A stretch of DNA of 64,000 nucleotides, from assembly GCA_949152475.1 (NCBI GenBank), contig OX424558.1, positions 38,078,651-38,142,650 of the forward strand. The letters are read 5' to 3'. The position numbers and the translations under genes are program-made. Under the pieces are notes generated by a model that worked only from the letters and a program-made list of their open reading frames with translations, ran no database searches and had not been told where the DNA came from. Shown one piece after another: positions 46,219-58,458 of the stretch. The DNA comes from Terebella lapidaria. Taxonomy: Eukaryota > Annelida > Polychaeta > Terebellida > Terebellidae. Position 1 is the stretch's first letter. Each line of letters starts with the position of its first letter.

Positions 46219-49200
46219 GCACACAGTCCCCAGGGACAACATATTTGGGTGGCCACGGGTGCAAGCCAGAAGGTTGAGGGATTTGTGACAAGGCAAGGTC
46301 TCATTGTGAGCAAGGTCTTCTCGTTGCCAGACCACTAACAAACCAACGAGGCCATAATACATGGCATCTCCGTAGAGCTGGGTGGTTTCCATCTAGTAGT
46401 CAGTGGCTCGCCAGCTCAGGTGACAGCTGTGAGATCCCCATCAGCTTCTGTTCCAACTTTTTGGGATCCCCACCCACACTGAATTATGGAGTTTCACTGT
46501 TTCCCCCAGCGTCACTATATATGGTGACAGCAACAGGCAACTTGCCAGGCTCCGCCAGTGTGTTTGACGCTCAAGGATACAATTCAACTGTGCTTTATCT
46601 GATGGGCTCAGTGGTTATCCCTGGACACCAGCTATTCACTCAGCCTGGTATATGGGGTCAGGCTCACACATCTAACACTGAAGCCAATCAACTCGTACGC
46701 AATCAAGACGGGTCACTCGCGGCTTAAGTGTCCAGACCTGTTGGCAAAACATAAGACCACTGGGTCTCAGAGCAGTCTGCCTGAATCTCACTGGGATGGT
46801 ACACTCTCCCAAGTTTATTGAGCCGGAATCATTGAAACCATCTGCAACGAATGCGGACAAGTATTCAGCTATGGAACGGCGTCTGATCTCTGGCCAGACC
46901 AGCACTACGATAACAAGTGCACAAATATATGAGTCTTGTTTGATCCTGCCTTTGGGGTTCCATGTGGCTAATGGCAGTTCCATATGACAGCCTGCACTCA
47001 GTAAGCTTGACTTGCGTGAATCTAGCTCCTTGCAACTTCGTGGAATTACCAGGGAAAGTGTCAAAATCAGGGCTTGAATAATCTGCCGAATATTTTGGAG
47101 GGCATTGAATATATAACAATCATGGGGTCATATTGACAAGGGATCGTTGCTTATATTGGCATGGCCGAGATTGTGGGAATAAACTTCATCCAGTGGCACA
47201 ATGTGAGCTTAGTTCAGGGGACCCTGTGTTCTGGGTGGTGCTGTGTGGTTGTGAGTGATTGTGTGAGTGATTTTATTCACTGAAATGGCCAAGCTAAGCT
47301 CTTTCAGCTGAGAGTGTGCACACCCACAGTTGTGCTGCCCTCCACTAAGAGTCTGCTGTTAAAAACGCTCATCACCAAGAAGATTCAATAATGTTTTTCA
47401 CATCACACAAACAAAGTTTCGAAATCAGTAGTATTTGACAAAGTTGACTGCGTAGTATTTGACACAGTATTTGATTAGTATATATTTGACACAGATCCCT
47501 TTCAGTGGTATAATTTCTAACTTGCTCACATTGATTGCAGTGGCCAAAATGTACCCTCATAGATGATGTCAACCTGGTTTTGGCTGTATTAACTTCTGTA
47601 CTGTGTGAAGTCCCACTGATACATGTATGTCCGTGGCTTCCTCGTGCCTTTGCTTGTAGATTCTGGTTTTCTTCCAGTTATTCTGCACCTGCCTATGTAG
47701 AAGAGCGTCAAATAGTAGTGTAAAATTCGACTACTAAAAGTACCCCCATGATAAAGAGGTATATACCCGATTACTGGAGTGTCACCAATTTTTAAAATAA
47801 ATTCGCCTGCATCTGTGCACCATAACCATGGTGTTACTACTCGTGTAGCCCCACCACATCATAATGCTACAGTGCTTCCCTCTTTTGGAGAGAAGTCGTA
47901 CCCTGGGTCAGCTCTATATCCCACTGTTCAGCCACATCACTCTGATCAAATTAATCCCCCATATGGGGGTCCCAGACAAGTGTTTGTGGCGATTTTGCCA
48001 AAAGATCGCGCCAGGAGATTCTTCCTAAACACTTTCTTGTTTCTGGTCGCTTCGTGTTCGAAGCACGAGCGTTGTATAGCTAATCCTCTTATCCACTATA
48101 CTGTAACAGTGGCTGTTTACGTCATCTCTCGTGCACCCGACTCGACTATAAGTACTGTGGCAACATGTTTTGTGGCCGGAGTTGTCTCAGAGCGAGAGCA
48201 CGACAGGTGAGCTCAGCCATGAGCTCCTTGTCCCTGTGCGGCTAGGGAGGCTCATAAGGGCTCAGGGACGACTTCCATATGGGGCCCAGGTGGGGAAGAT
48301 CTTGATGACTCGGGGGTGTACGCCCTCTGGATCACCGGTCTCCCACCTGGGATGGTGCGACACAGGCTTTGGCAGACCATAGGGCTGTCCAGGGTTCTAT
48401 CCCTACGACAGTGCCATTGGCGAGGCCGGCCGGCAACATGCCCACGTGCGTGAGTTCTGTGGTGCTGCTCCCATGGCATCTCAGGCTCCGCACACGGCTA
48501 CATTACCATAACTATGTACTATGCATGTTGAATATGATGTTGTTGATGTTGGTGATGATAATGGTGATGTGTTATGATGTGATGTATGATGGCCGGACTC
48601 GTCCGGACGGACTGTTACCTGGTTGTAATTCTAGTAATTACCGACGCCGCCGCGTGCGCCCTGTGTGCTGCGGGTGTCGAACGTTACATATTATACCTGT
48701 CTCAAATCAGGGAGCAGGAATCCGATATTTACATGTGTGATGGGAGTCAACAGTGTGGGCCAACTCAGGATTGACGTCGACATAAAACGTCAGTGGCTCA
48801 AAAGGTACGGCAACAATGTAAAGTTCATCAGCCCTACTGTTTCGTTACTATTCGCGTAGCCCCACCATAATATAAGCTCTCCATCCCATTTTGGCTTGAG
48901 CAACACACAGTCCCCATGGACAACATATTTGGGTGGCCACGGGTGCAAGCCAGAAGGTTGAGGGATATGTGACAAGGCAAGGTCTCATTGTGAGCAAGGT
49001 CTTTTCGTTGCCAGACCAGTAACAAACCAACGAGGCCATAATACATGGCATCTCCGTAGAGCTAGGTGGTTTCCATCTAGTAGTCAGTGGCTCGCCAGCT
49101 CAGGTGACAGCTGTGAGATCCCCATCAGCTTCTGTCCCAACATGATGGCAGCAAAGGTAACTTGCCAGGCTCCACCAGTGTGGCTGACACTCAAGGATAT

Positions 49201-49876
49201 ACCTAAACAGTGCTTTAGTAGCCTGATGGGCTCTGCTGGTTATCCCTGGACACCAGCTATTCACTCAGCCTGATATATGGGGTCAGACTTACACACTTAA
49301 CACTGGCGCCAACCAACTTGTACGAAGACGAGTCACTCGTGGTTTCAGTGTCCAGACCTGTTGGCAAAACATAAGACCACTGGGTCTCAGAGCAGTCTGC
49401 CTGAATCGCACTGGGGTGATACACTATCCCTTTTAGGTTTAATGAGCCAGAACCCAGGGCCTCTTCAATTAAACAGAAACGAAAACTCTTCAGACGTTGT
49501 GGTAACTGACACAGCATCCCTCAGTGCCAACCATGTCTTAACCAGTAACAAGTATGATTGATTAACCACAAGACGATATAACTCCCTCAGGAGTGGTCCC
49601 TGTATATTCGATGAATAACTCTGCAACAGAAGAAGTATTCAGCTATGGAACAACATCTGATCTATGGCCAGACCTGCACTAAGATAGCTTGTGCACAAAT
49701 CTAGTCTTCTTTGTTCCTGCCTATGGGTTTCGGAGGCAACACTGTGTGATTCCTGACTCCTGTCGGATGTCATCCTTGTGGATAATGACACTTCCATGTG
49801 GGAACCTGCACTCAGTATAAACCTTGATTTGCGTGAATCCGGCTCCTTGCAATTTTGCGGAATTGCTGGGAAAGTG
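46219..49876. repeat. Large direct duplication (about 850-970 bp) within retroelement debris
   Basis: About 46219-47062 and 48904-49876 are direct copies. Both carry ACAACATATTTGGGTGGCCA, AAGGTTGAGGGAT and CATCTCCGTAGAGCT, and later GGCAAAACATAAGACCACTG and GTATTCAGCTATGGAAC. Copy 2 continues with CACAGTTGTGCCACCCTCCA, which copy 1 meets again only near 47317, so copy 1 has an insertion of about 240 bp. The area between (47080-48880) has phrases such as CGTGTAGCCCCACCA that recur at 48857. It probably belongs to the Ty3/gypsy fossil that follows. Confidence 0.7.
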
Positions 49877-51235
49877 CGCACACTCACAGTTGTGCCACCC
49901 TCCACCAAGACCAGGCCAGGCAAAGCCATCATTCCCCACGAGAGTTTTCTTTGCATTATGCATTTGGTGGGCATGTTCACACCTAGGATGCATGACTTGC
50001 TGTTGGTGGGACTCTGGCCAAAGACCAGTCACAATGGGATCTCTCTCATGTTGGTAAACTCCAATGATGCCCCCATTCTATTATCCCACGGGAACGACAC
50101 GACAACAAGCAGGAAAGCGGCAAGGTTGAATACACCTTCAACCGACTCACACCCAAGTGATTTGTGCACTCAGGCGGGTTTTAGTGAAGGGGCCCTGGAT
50201 CACTCAGAGGCCAGATGACGAGCAATGATTGGCCCTCCGAGAACTGTTAGTATAGTAAATATTCATGAGTCTGGATAGTGTAATTGATTTTGCTAAATGC
50301 CGCTTTGACCTCCTTGATAAGCAGTCCATAAAACAGTATCTATGACGTGCAGCAATCGTGCACCACGAATTTTTTGACGAGGAGGTGCAACAAATGCTCG
50401 AGCTGGACATCATCGAAGCCAGCCAGCCTGCGTGGTAGCTATGATGTACATACGTACACAGAATGGGTGTGGAGGTTTCGTTTTGAATATTGCAACTTTG
50501 AATGATGTCACAAGGAAGGACAACCCGAGGGCATCAATGTCCTCACTAGATTGAACGAATTTTGTGTGCTCGATCTGGCCTCTGTGTAACAGCAGGTTCA
50601 GATAGAGGAGGAGGAAAAGGCAGAGACCACCTTCGTGACAAAGAAGCCTCTACCAACCACAATGCTCCTGCCACTTTCGAGTGTTTGATGGAGCTGGTCT
50701 TCGAGGGGGTACCTCTGGAAGGTTTGCATGGTGTACATCAGCAATGTCATCATGTGCATCATTGGACAGGAGATCTTGCACTTGGGCATTATGATGACTA
50801 GGACAGGTGTCCAGCCGGATACCGCGAAAGTTGTAGATGTGCCAAATATGCCCCCAGTCACAATATGCAGCTAATTTGATGACCTTCGTCCATTCCTTGA
50901 CTGGCCTGACAAAGACGTCTGGGGGAACATGCCCAGGAAGAGGCAAGCACTTGCCTCCTCATATCCTTACTTATATGCCTAATCCAGTGCAACGCCATCC
51001 TAGGCCTGACTGCAATTTTAACTTAGATCAAAACGCTAACAATTATGCTTTGGGCAGTGTCCTCTATCAGGTCATAGAAGGTTATAAAGCTCCTCGCAAT
51101 GGCGGCAGTGACCAAGCTTTACGTATATATATATATACACGTTGTATCACGATGATGTCCCAATGTGAAGCTGTAAATTACAAGCCTCTGGTTTCCCACA
51201 ATACACGCGAGTGGTGGTTGCCCACATTGTAAAAA
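49580..51235 (+). mobile_element. Ty3/gypsy LTR retrotransposon fossil (pol region)
   Basis: Plus-strand remnants in family order: the start of the RT near 50340-50440 (HHEFFDEEVQQMLELDIIEA), a central RT stretch near 50540-50800, and the RNase H start near 50990-51110 (DQNANNYALGSVLYQVIEG). The stretch 49580-50330 is probably the linker or protease region. It is old, with many breaks. It differs in sequence from the fossil at 22820-25560 and is likely another lineage. Confidence 0.65.
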
Positions 51236-51249
51236 TAAATTCGAACTAT

Positions 51250-51577
51250 TTATTTATTCATTTATTTATTTATTTGTAATATTTGAAGATGTAATAATGA
51301 TTTTGAATAATTATATCTGGGTGTAAGACTCCTTTATCTTACAACCTCAGCATCATCAATACACATCACCTATAATATTTACACCTAAATGACGATTCTG
51401 ATGAAAATGTCCGTATTTATTTATTCATTTATTTATTTGTAATATTTAAAGATGTAATAATGATATTGAATGATTATATCTGGGTATAAGACTCCTTTAT
51501 CTAACAACCTCAGCATCATCAATACACATCACCTATAATATTTACACCTAAATGACGATTCTGATGAAAATGTCCGT
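51250..51577. repeat. Two-copy tandem duplication, 164-bp period
   Basis: 51250-51413 and 51414-51577 are nearly identical (TTTGTAATATTT at 51273 and 51437; GAAAATGTCCGTAT at the end of each). Each copy opens with a TTTATTTATTCATTTATT microsatellite, a likely seat for the duplication. Confidence 0.9.
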
Positions 51578-51695
51578 ATATTTTTTTCAATATTCTAACA
51601 TGGTTGGAGATTTATGTCATCTTTCTGATGAGAGACGACATAGAATATTGTTAGAACTCAACACATATTGAAACTAAAACTACGGTAATCTCATC

Positions 51696-51725
51696 CAGTG
51701 ACCTAGATAAAAATCTAGGTCACTG
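51696..51725. repeat. Perfect 13-bp stem, AAAA-loop hairpin
   Basis: CAGTGACCTAGAT, then AAAA, then ATCTAGGTCACTG. It ends 5 bp before the left end of the MITE at 51731. It could be a separate feature or part of a larger foldback. Confidence 0.8.
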
Positions 51726-51730
51726 ATCTC

Positions 51731-52127
51731 ATCGGTCGCGTTCGATTAGGGCAGGATTCTGACACTGGAGTTGCGATACACGCAAGCGCATTTGTGTGTA
51801 TGCTTCGAACGGTAGAATTGCAACACTGGAGTCAGGAAATGCCAAGCGAAACTTATAGCTGGCGAAACTTATAGTTTCACTGCTTTCAAAACGCGATCGT
51901 ATTGTGGAATCAGCTTCACAAAGCTTCTTTTGATCCATCACGCCACGAGTTACAAACGATAATACTGAAGCTATCCCATAATGCCACGCGAAATCCTCGT
52001 TACTCCCAGAAAATCGGGGAGTGAAACCCTGACCTAGATTCTGAACCCCGAGTTCGAACTCTCGCCGTTCGCTAGGGGTAGAGTTCAAACTCGCGGGGAA
52101 ATCCTGCCCTAATCGAACGCGACCGAT
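51731..52127. mobile_element. MITE (397 bp) with perfect 28-bp terminal inverted repeats
   Basis: ATCGGTCGCGTTCGATTAGG at the left is matched exactly, over 28 bp, by the reverse complement of 52100-52127. Flanks ATCTC and ATCTT agree at four of five bases, a possible decayed target duplication. It has a doubled GGCGAAACTTATAG-like phrase inside and no transposase. Superfamily undecided. Confidence 0.75.
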
Positions 52128-53573
52128 ATCTTGTCGAGAAAGATTCGCTTAAAAACCGACATCTAATAAACAAGCAAAAATTCATTGCCATAAACGGAAT
52201 TAAAGTGGTGTCCAAGGATATGAAAATCACACTGGAAAAAAAAACCTACAAAAATTACACTCAAGTGATGCTTCTCCCAATGTTAGAAGTTGAGTGACCT
52301 GGCCGAGCCAGGAAATCACAAAGCAAACAAAAAATTCTAAGGTAAAAAAAACCTGATACGCGGCGACGCGATTTTCTTCCAACCCCCCCCCCCCCCCCCC
52401 CTCTTAGATTTGGCGGCTGATGACTGACCCGATTGAATATGGTTGATTGATCGATGTCTATTTCAGACCATAGTCCATATTTATATGAAATCAAGTGTGA
52501 AAATAACAATAAGGAACATGGAACAGACATGAAGATGACCATTTGTTAACCACTTTCGCCTGAAATTGGCTGCTGATGACTGACCCAGTCGAATGTGGCC
52601 CATTTGGCCAACATTACACTAGATTTTTCGGTGTCGAGGACACTCGAGAATATTTTTCTCGATTATTCCACCAAAATCGGTGTACGGGTGTGAATTCGTG
52701 ATGAGAAAGTGCAAAGTGATGTGCAAGGGGTTTTAAGGGAATTTTTGGCCTAATTAAAGACTTTTTTCCCATCAATATCCCCCCCCCCCCCCTATTCCCC
52801 GGGCTTGTTCTTTCTCCTCTAATGTGAAAAAAAAAATCCCACAAAGAGCACCAGGAGTGAGAGGTGTCTATTTTCTAACATGCAATACATACGTACGTTG
52901 AAACGACGTCAATTAGTATTATTCTAGAGGAACTTCACTGAGAACTCTACCTAAAAACTAAAAGTTGGCAATTTGCCCCCAGTAATTAGTTTTAGTCCTG
53001 TCGTGGGATTTCTGTGCGGGCATATAATTATGTGTCTTTATTTCATTTCTGGATGGTTGGCCTACAACTTCATGAAATCAAGATGTTTGACTATACATCA
53101 TGTGTTTTCTGGCTCAAAATTAGAACAATACTTAAAACCTTGTGGGAGTCCAAAAGTTATACTTTATATTGAGGAGCATACTGCAAGGAACACTGTGGGT
53201 TTTTACAATATATGTATTCGATTATCTTCAATTTTTACCATTCGAGATATCAAGGTTTTTGTGGGAAATTTTGCCTATATTTTGACTATGATATTTTGCG
53301 TCATCAGATATCATAGTATAACAATAACATGATGTTCTCGTGCCTTATACTTTTAGAGTGGCCCGACGTCGATCGATGATTATCGACCCGACATAGCCAG
53401 TATTCAGAGGCCAGAGGCTTGCCGAGGGCTGCTGATAGCCGGTGATCATTGAGGTCCGGTGATCATTGACGAAGGGCCAATCTAAGAGCATAAAGCACCA
53501 AAACATCATGTTAATACTATTATTATCAGTTGCGATTGAGTAGGCCTAACACGCGATAAAAGGACTGTATGCC
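52128..53573. other. Gene-free stretch with homopolymer runs
   Basis: A run of 19 C at 52383-52401 and another of 14 C at 52779-52792. A diverged direct repeat GGCTGCTGATGACTGACCCA occurs near 52570 with a relative near 52412. CCGGTGATCATTGA is doubled near 53440-53470. No supported gene. Confidence 0.5.
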
Positions 53574-56389
53574 TATATCACACCAGCGAAACCGACTAAC
53601 GGAACGCGCGTTCCCTCGATCAAAGATGGCGAGCAGTAGGTTTTGCTTCGATAAATTTTCCGGCCGATGCAGCGAATTAGGGCAATATTTGCATGTGATC
53701 TATACATAAAACAAAATTATAGATTGGTTAGTCAGGTAAAACATCTGCTGTAGATAATACTGTGGGTGTATCGCGTCAATAATGACCTGATAAGAAAACA
53801 CAAAGATCAGCGGAACGCGAAGATCAACTTTTCAAACGATTAACGGAACGCAAGGAATTGACCTACGGAACGCGAAGTCATGAACATGAAATTTCCAGCT
53901 AAGAATTTATTTTCCAAACTGTATCCATGTTTGTTCACTCAAGTGTTGAGGGTATTTTGATATATTTCAGACATGACGACAGTGTTATCCACCAGGTGGG
54001 CCTATATTACGTGAAAATCAAATTTAAGACGAATATAATAATGAGGTGTTGAAATGCAGGCCTATGTAATCGTATGCAAACATCACTGACATGAGCATGA
54101 ATGAGTTTTTGTCATGTATATCTTGGGGATTCAGATGGTGAACAATTGTATGCAATTGTTATCTATGTTCGTTTGATATCGTACCACACATGGTCACAAT
54201 ATCCTAACTGGACCTTACAAACAGATATGTACATTCAGAATATTATGTCCAGAGTGTGCTTTGATGTACACTGAGAAATGGAATAAGACAACTAGACGCT
54301 TCCGGTCGACTACGACCGCTTGGGTGTATCCCCCGTAGCCCTATCATCCCTGTTGCCCCAAATATATTACTGATAATTGTGAAAAAAAAAATTAGAGCAA
54401 GGGCTAAAAAAGATTACCACAGAAATATAAAATCTTGAGCCACAACTGTTTTGTTTTCCTCCTGCATTGATGCTGCTGCGTTGATCTTTCAAGGTTATTG
54501 AAGGTCGAATTCAAGATCCCCACTGAAATCACTGCATATTAAATTTCCAGTTCGACATGTTCGACAAAATAACGAAATTACAGCCAGACTTTTTATCTGA
54601 AGTTATATTTCAACTTGATTCCAAGTTGAAATTAAAAGTTAAAATTGACCAAAACTGCATTCAAATTTGAAAAAACTGGAGCCAGATCGAACTTTTCACC
54701 ATAAGTTATATATTAACACATAATATGTGCCATATTTAGTTTCAAATTGAAATTCAAAGTGAAAGTTGGCCAAAACTGCATTTCAAGATGACGAAATTTG
54801 AGCCAGGTCAAAATTTTCACCATAAGTTATATTTTAACTCATGATATGTGCCAAACGTGGTTTCAAGTTGAAATTCAAAGTAAAAGTTGACTAAAACTGC
54901 GTTTCAAGATGACAAAATTGGAGACAGATCAATGTTTTCACAAAAAGGTTATTTTCACCCCTAATATGTTCCAAGTTAGATTCGAATGTGAAATCTCTCC
55001 CGGCCAAAACCTTGAGCTCAATAATAAAGGTTTCTCGTCTTGACAATTTTAGTTGAGGTCAATAATATATTTAAATAGCAGAAATAATGTTAACTTATTT
55101 GGTTAAAGCCACAAAATCTCTACTGGACAGAACCTTTACCTTGTTGAGCCCAATAATAATAAATATTTCTTAACTATTCTTTTTGTGGTCAATAATAAAC
55201 TTAACTAGTAAATATAATGTTACCTTATTGGGTTACAGCCATGAAATTTGTACTGACGAAACCTTTACCTTGTTGAGCTTAAAAATAAATGTTTCTCACT
55301 TAACTATTTTTATTGTGGTCAATAATAGACTTATATAGTAAAACTAATGTTATCTTATTCGATAATATTGTTTTGTTTTCACCATCAACATCAGTTCTCT
55401 ACTAGTATCCTGAACAAGAATCCAGTTTCATTTGCTTATACAGTAAGGGGTATTGGAGTGATCACATATGTCAAAGTGGGGGTATTTTAATGGTCGTAAT
55501 AAGTCATTCCACAATGACTGTCCATACGTTCATAATACTTATTTCTACCATCAAAGTACTGATCTGGACACCATTCTGGTTATTTTATGCTCTTTTCGGT
55601 CTATATTCAAGAGTGATACAAACCATATACCATTTCGAAACATATGGCATATAGGGATATTAGTGATTGAGAAAATAATTTCCGAAGTTGGAAATTTCTC
55701 GGCTTAAAATTGACCAGCATGACGTCAAAAACAAAACAAAAACGAACACCCAAATTAAATATTACTAAGAACAGCACAATTTTTGGTAGGGCCTACTTGT
55801 ACTATTGATACTAGTATATTACATAATCTGGCACATTTTATTGGGAATTTTGGGCCTGCAATATTTGTATTTCAGAGGGAAAATTGGTATTCGTGTTGGA
55901 ATCGAACACAATACATTTCCTAAATTGAGAAATGAGTAAAACACCATAATTATCCTAATTGTATAGTGGGAATCATCTTTGACATTATGAAAGAAACACA
56001 TGTGTGTATAACAGTAATTTCCACCTATTTTTGTGTCACACATGGTTCATTCATTTATTTCAATCAACATGGTTTTTGCGCGTTCCGTTCATCAGGACAT
56101 AAATTGTCTGCCGCTTTCCGTAAATCATTGTATTGCGTTCCGTTAATCAGTGCGGGTTTTCAGCGATAAGAAATATTCATTGTTTATGCGATTTTAAGTG
56201 GCATACAACCTGTTTATGATGTCTGCTGTCCAGAGCAATATGTGCTCCATCTACATACAACATAAACCATACAAATAACGCGAAATATTCCATGTTCCTC
56301 GCCAAAACAATTCGAAGCAAAACCTACCGCTCGCCATCTTTGATCGAGGGAACGCGCGTTCCGCTAGTCGGTTTCGCTGGTGTGTATAT
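53574..56389. mobile_element. CAC-ended DNA transposon, 2.8 kb, non-autonomous
   Basis: Terminal inverted repeats of 73 bp (53579-53651 and 56312-56384) match at 71 positions and begin CACACCAGCGAAACCGACTA. Each contains the palindrome GGAACGCGCGTTCC. Flanking TATAT (53574-53578 and 56385-56389) allows a 3- or 5-bp target duplication. CGGAACGC half-site repeats stand inside the left end (53811, 53845, 53865) and, inverted, inside the right end (about 56080, 56134). The interior has two short tandem arrays (54540-55000 and 55008-55370) and no recognisable transposase. The plan is the same as that of the 757-bp element at 24278. Confidence 0.88.
54540..55370. repeat. Two adjoining degenerate tandem arrays (~125-bp periods) inside the 2.8-kb transposon
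   Basis: 54540-55000 repeats phrases such as TTCACCATAAGTTATATT, TAATATGTGCCA and CAAAACTGCATTTCAA about four times. 55008-55370 repeats CCTTTACCTTGTTGAGC, GTGGTCAATAATA and TAATGTTACCTTATT about three times. The units of the two arrays are different. Confidence 0.75.
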
Positions 56390-58458
56390 GTAGATGGAAT
56401 ATACCACTTATATTCAGAAATAAAATATGGTAGTTTGCCCTACTTTTTCAAATCAATCTTGACACTATGGACATGTTGTTTTGCTCACATCAATGTTGCT
56501 AACATGAAGAATTCACCACAGACAGGTGTCCGCATTATGTCGTCATAGATCTCGCGCACAAAGCATGATTGCAAGTAGCGGGTCGTTAATGAGTCTGCAC
56601 TTCCATTACCGGCCCGCTATTGTCTGTTTTGTCAGCTTCCATGAATAATATAGATTTTCACGGCCCTCAAAATTGAGGTATATTCTACTGGTAACTATTA
56701 ACTCCGTGTGTAATTACACAATTTATCGCAGATTTTTTTTTCAACAAAAGTAATATAATTGTGGCAGAAATAAGCCACATTAGGTAACGCCTTCATAGTG
56801 ATGTATTTGTGATGTCACACCATGATATTTGAGCTAATTAATTTTTTAGAGTGTAATTCTAATCTTGTTTTTTATGACATCTCAAATTATTTTTTTAACA
56901 GACTTGGTTATAGGAAAAAAACCGTGATTATGCACAGGAGGACACCATAACAGCAAGTTTTCCTTAGATAAATCCCATGGTTGCTATGGGCGTAACTCAC
57001 AAACTACAATTAAGCAAACTTGAAATACGTTTTGTATGAGGTTAATACATGACTGTTTTGACCTACTCAAACCAAGGAGATATCACAGAATACAACCATG
57101 GGCTTCATCAAGGTAATCAGTTAGGATAACAAGATACTGCTTGTATTTTATGCTGGACATTGAAGATATTGTCATATTGAATTGAATTGAATTTAAATAT
57201 CTCCTTCATTTAAAAATTTCATTTGTATTTTAGAGTTTGTTCCCACAGCCTTGGGGTCAAATGGCAATTTTGGCAAGTGAAGTGTGCCAATTTGCATATG
57301 ATGAATCCACTGATGATGGCTCCTACCATCGCTTGGCGTTCAAGTACAGTGGAAATGCGAACAGGAAGTTATTTATACAGAAGATAAATTAATTGGCGTT
57401 GGTAACAATTAGCAGTGATAAAAGTGAGAATCAAATATAATTTTGAAGATTTGGAGAAGAAATGTGTGGGGTTTGTTCTCAGCTGTGTAAAACATACAGA
57501 CAATGAAAAACAATCAATGCCAATTCAGAAAGAAGCCAAAACAACATACGGGCCAGACGGTGAGATATGATCCGTGAGGTCCATCGCGACAGCCATCAAC
57601 ATGTTCTTGATGGCAGGTTGGTCACATTTGTCGCCTAAGTTCTAGCGAATTTGTGGATATCCAACAAGAGTAGCCTATATCAACAATCATTCCTGTTTAG
57701 TTTTTTCTCGAAAGACATTTAACAGTAGGGCTATGTGTTTCAGTAGCTATTTAGGCCTAATGTCACTGTATATTTTTAATTTGTTTTGTTATTCTTTCGT
57801 TTGTTAATTGTAATCAGATATACATGTAGACTGGTGTAGTTGCAGTTTATCTAGGTTTTTTGTGCTTTCCTTTTCAATGTCATGTGGACTACTGTAAGTC
57901 TCAAACAAACGCAGGGGCACTTTGCACTAGAGGTCGATATTTACCTATGTCGATATCATACCTACTTCGCGCAGGCGCACTCATTCCGAGCTTTGATGGA
58001 AGTTGTTTTGGCGAAAGTTTGCACGATATTTGTTCGGAAAACGGAGAATTGCCATAATAGGGGGGAAAGATCAGCGATATACTTTCATATTTTGCGAAGG
58101 TAGAAATATTTTAGTTTCAGATAAACGGAAGCTAGACACCCTTTTCCGCTTCATTATCGAATGCGAACGAAGTAAATAGGCGTTCACCTTGTTTTCTCGA
58201 TGACTGGCAAGACAAGTTGAACGCGACTCGCGAGCTGTCAACCAGTCAACAGATCAATCTTCTGTCAGTGTCACTGAAATTTGTCACTTGAAAATACAGT
58301 GATCTACACGTGATATGCCAAACCCTATGCCAACATAGGCAGCTAACAAACACTTTGATATCTCACTTGTAACCCCAATTTGTTTGAACTTACTGTTTGC
58401 AAAGTAATTTTGAGTTATCCCTGCGTCTGCGACTTGTCATGGTTTATGTTTATCACAA
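56390..58458. other. Gene-free stretch
   Basis: Short frames only, none with family resemblance. GCAGGGGCACTTTGC and GCGCAGGCGCACTCATTCC near 57910-57990 hint at an old repeat. No ends or duplication were found. Confidence 0.35.

Noticed and set aside
55468-55707. 79-codon frame inside the 2.8-kb transposon as transposase
   Set aside because: No transposase motif; too short and isolated.
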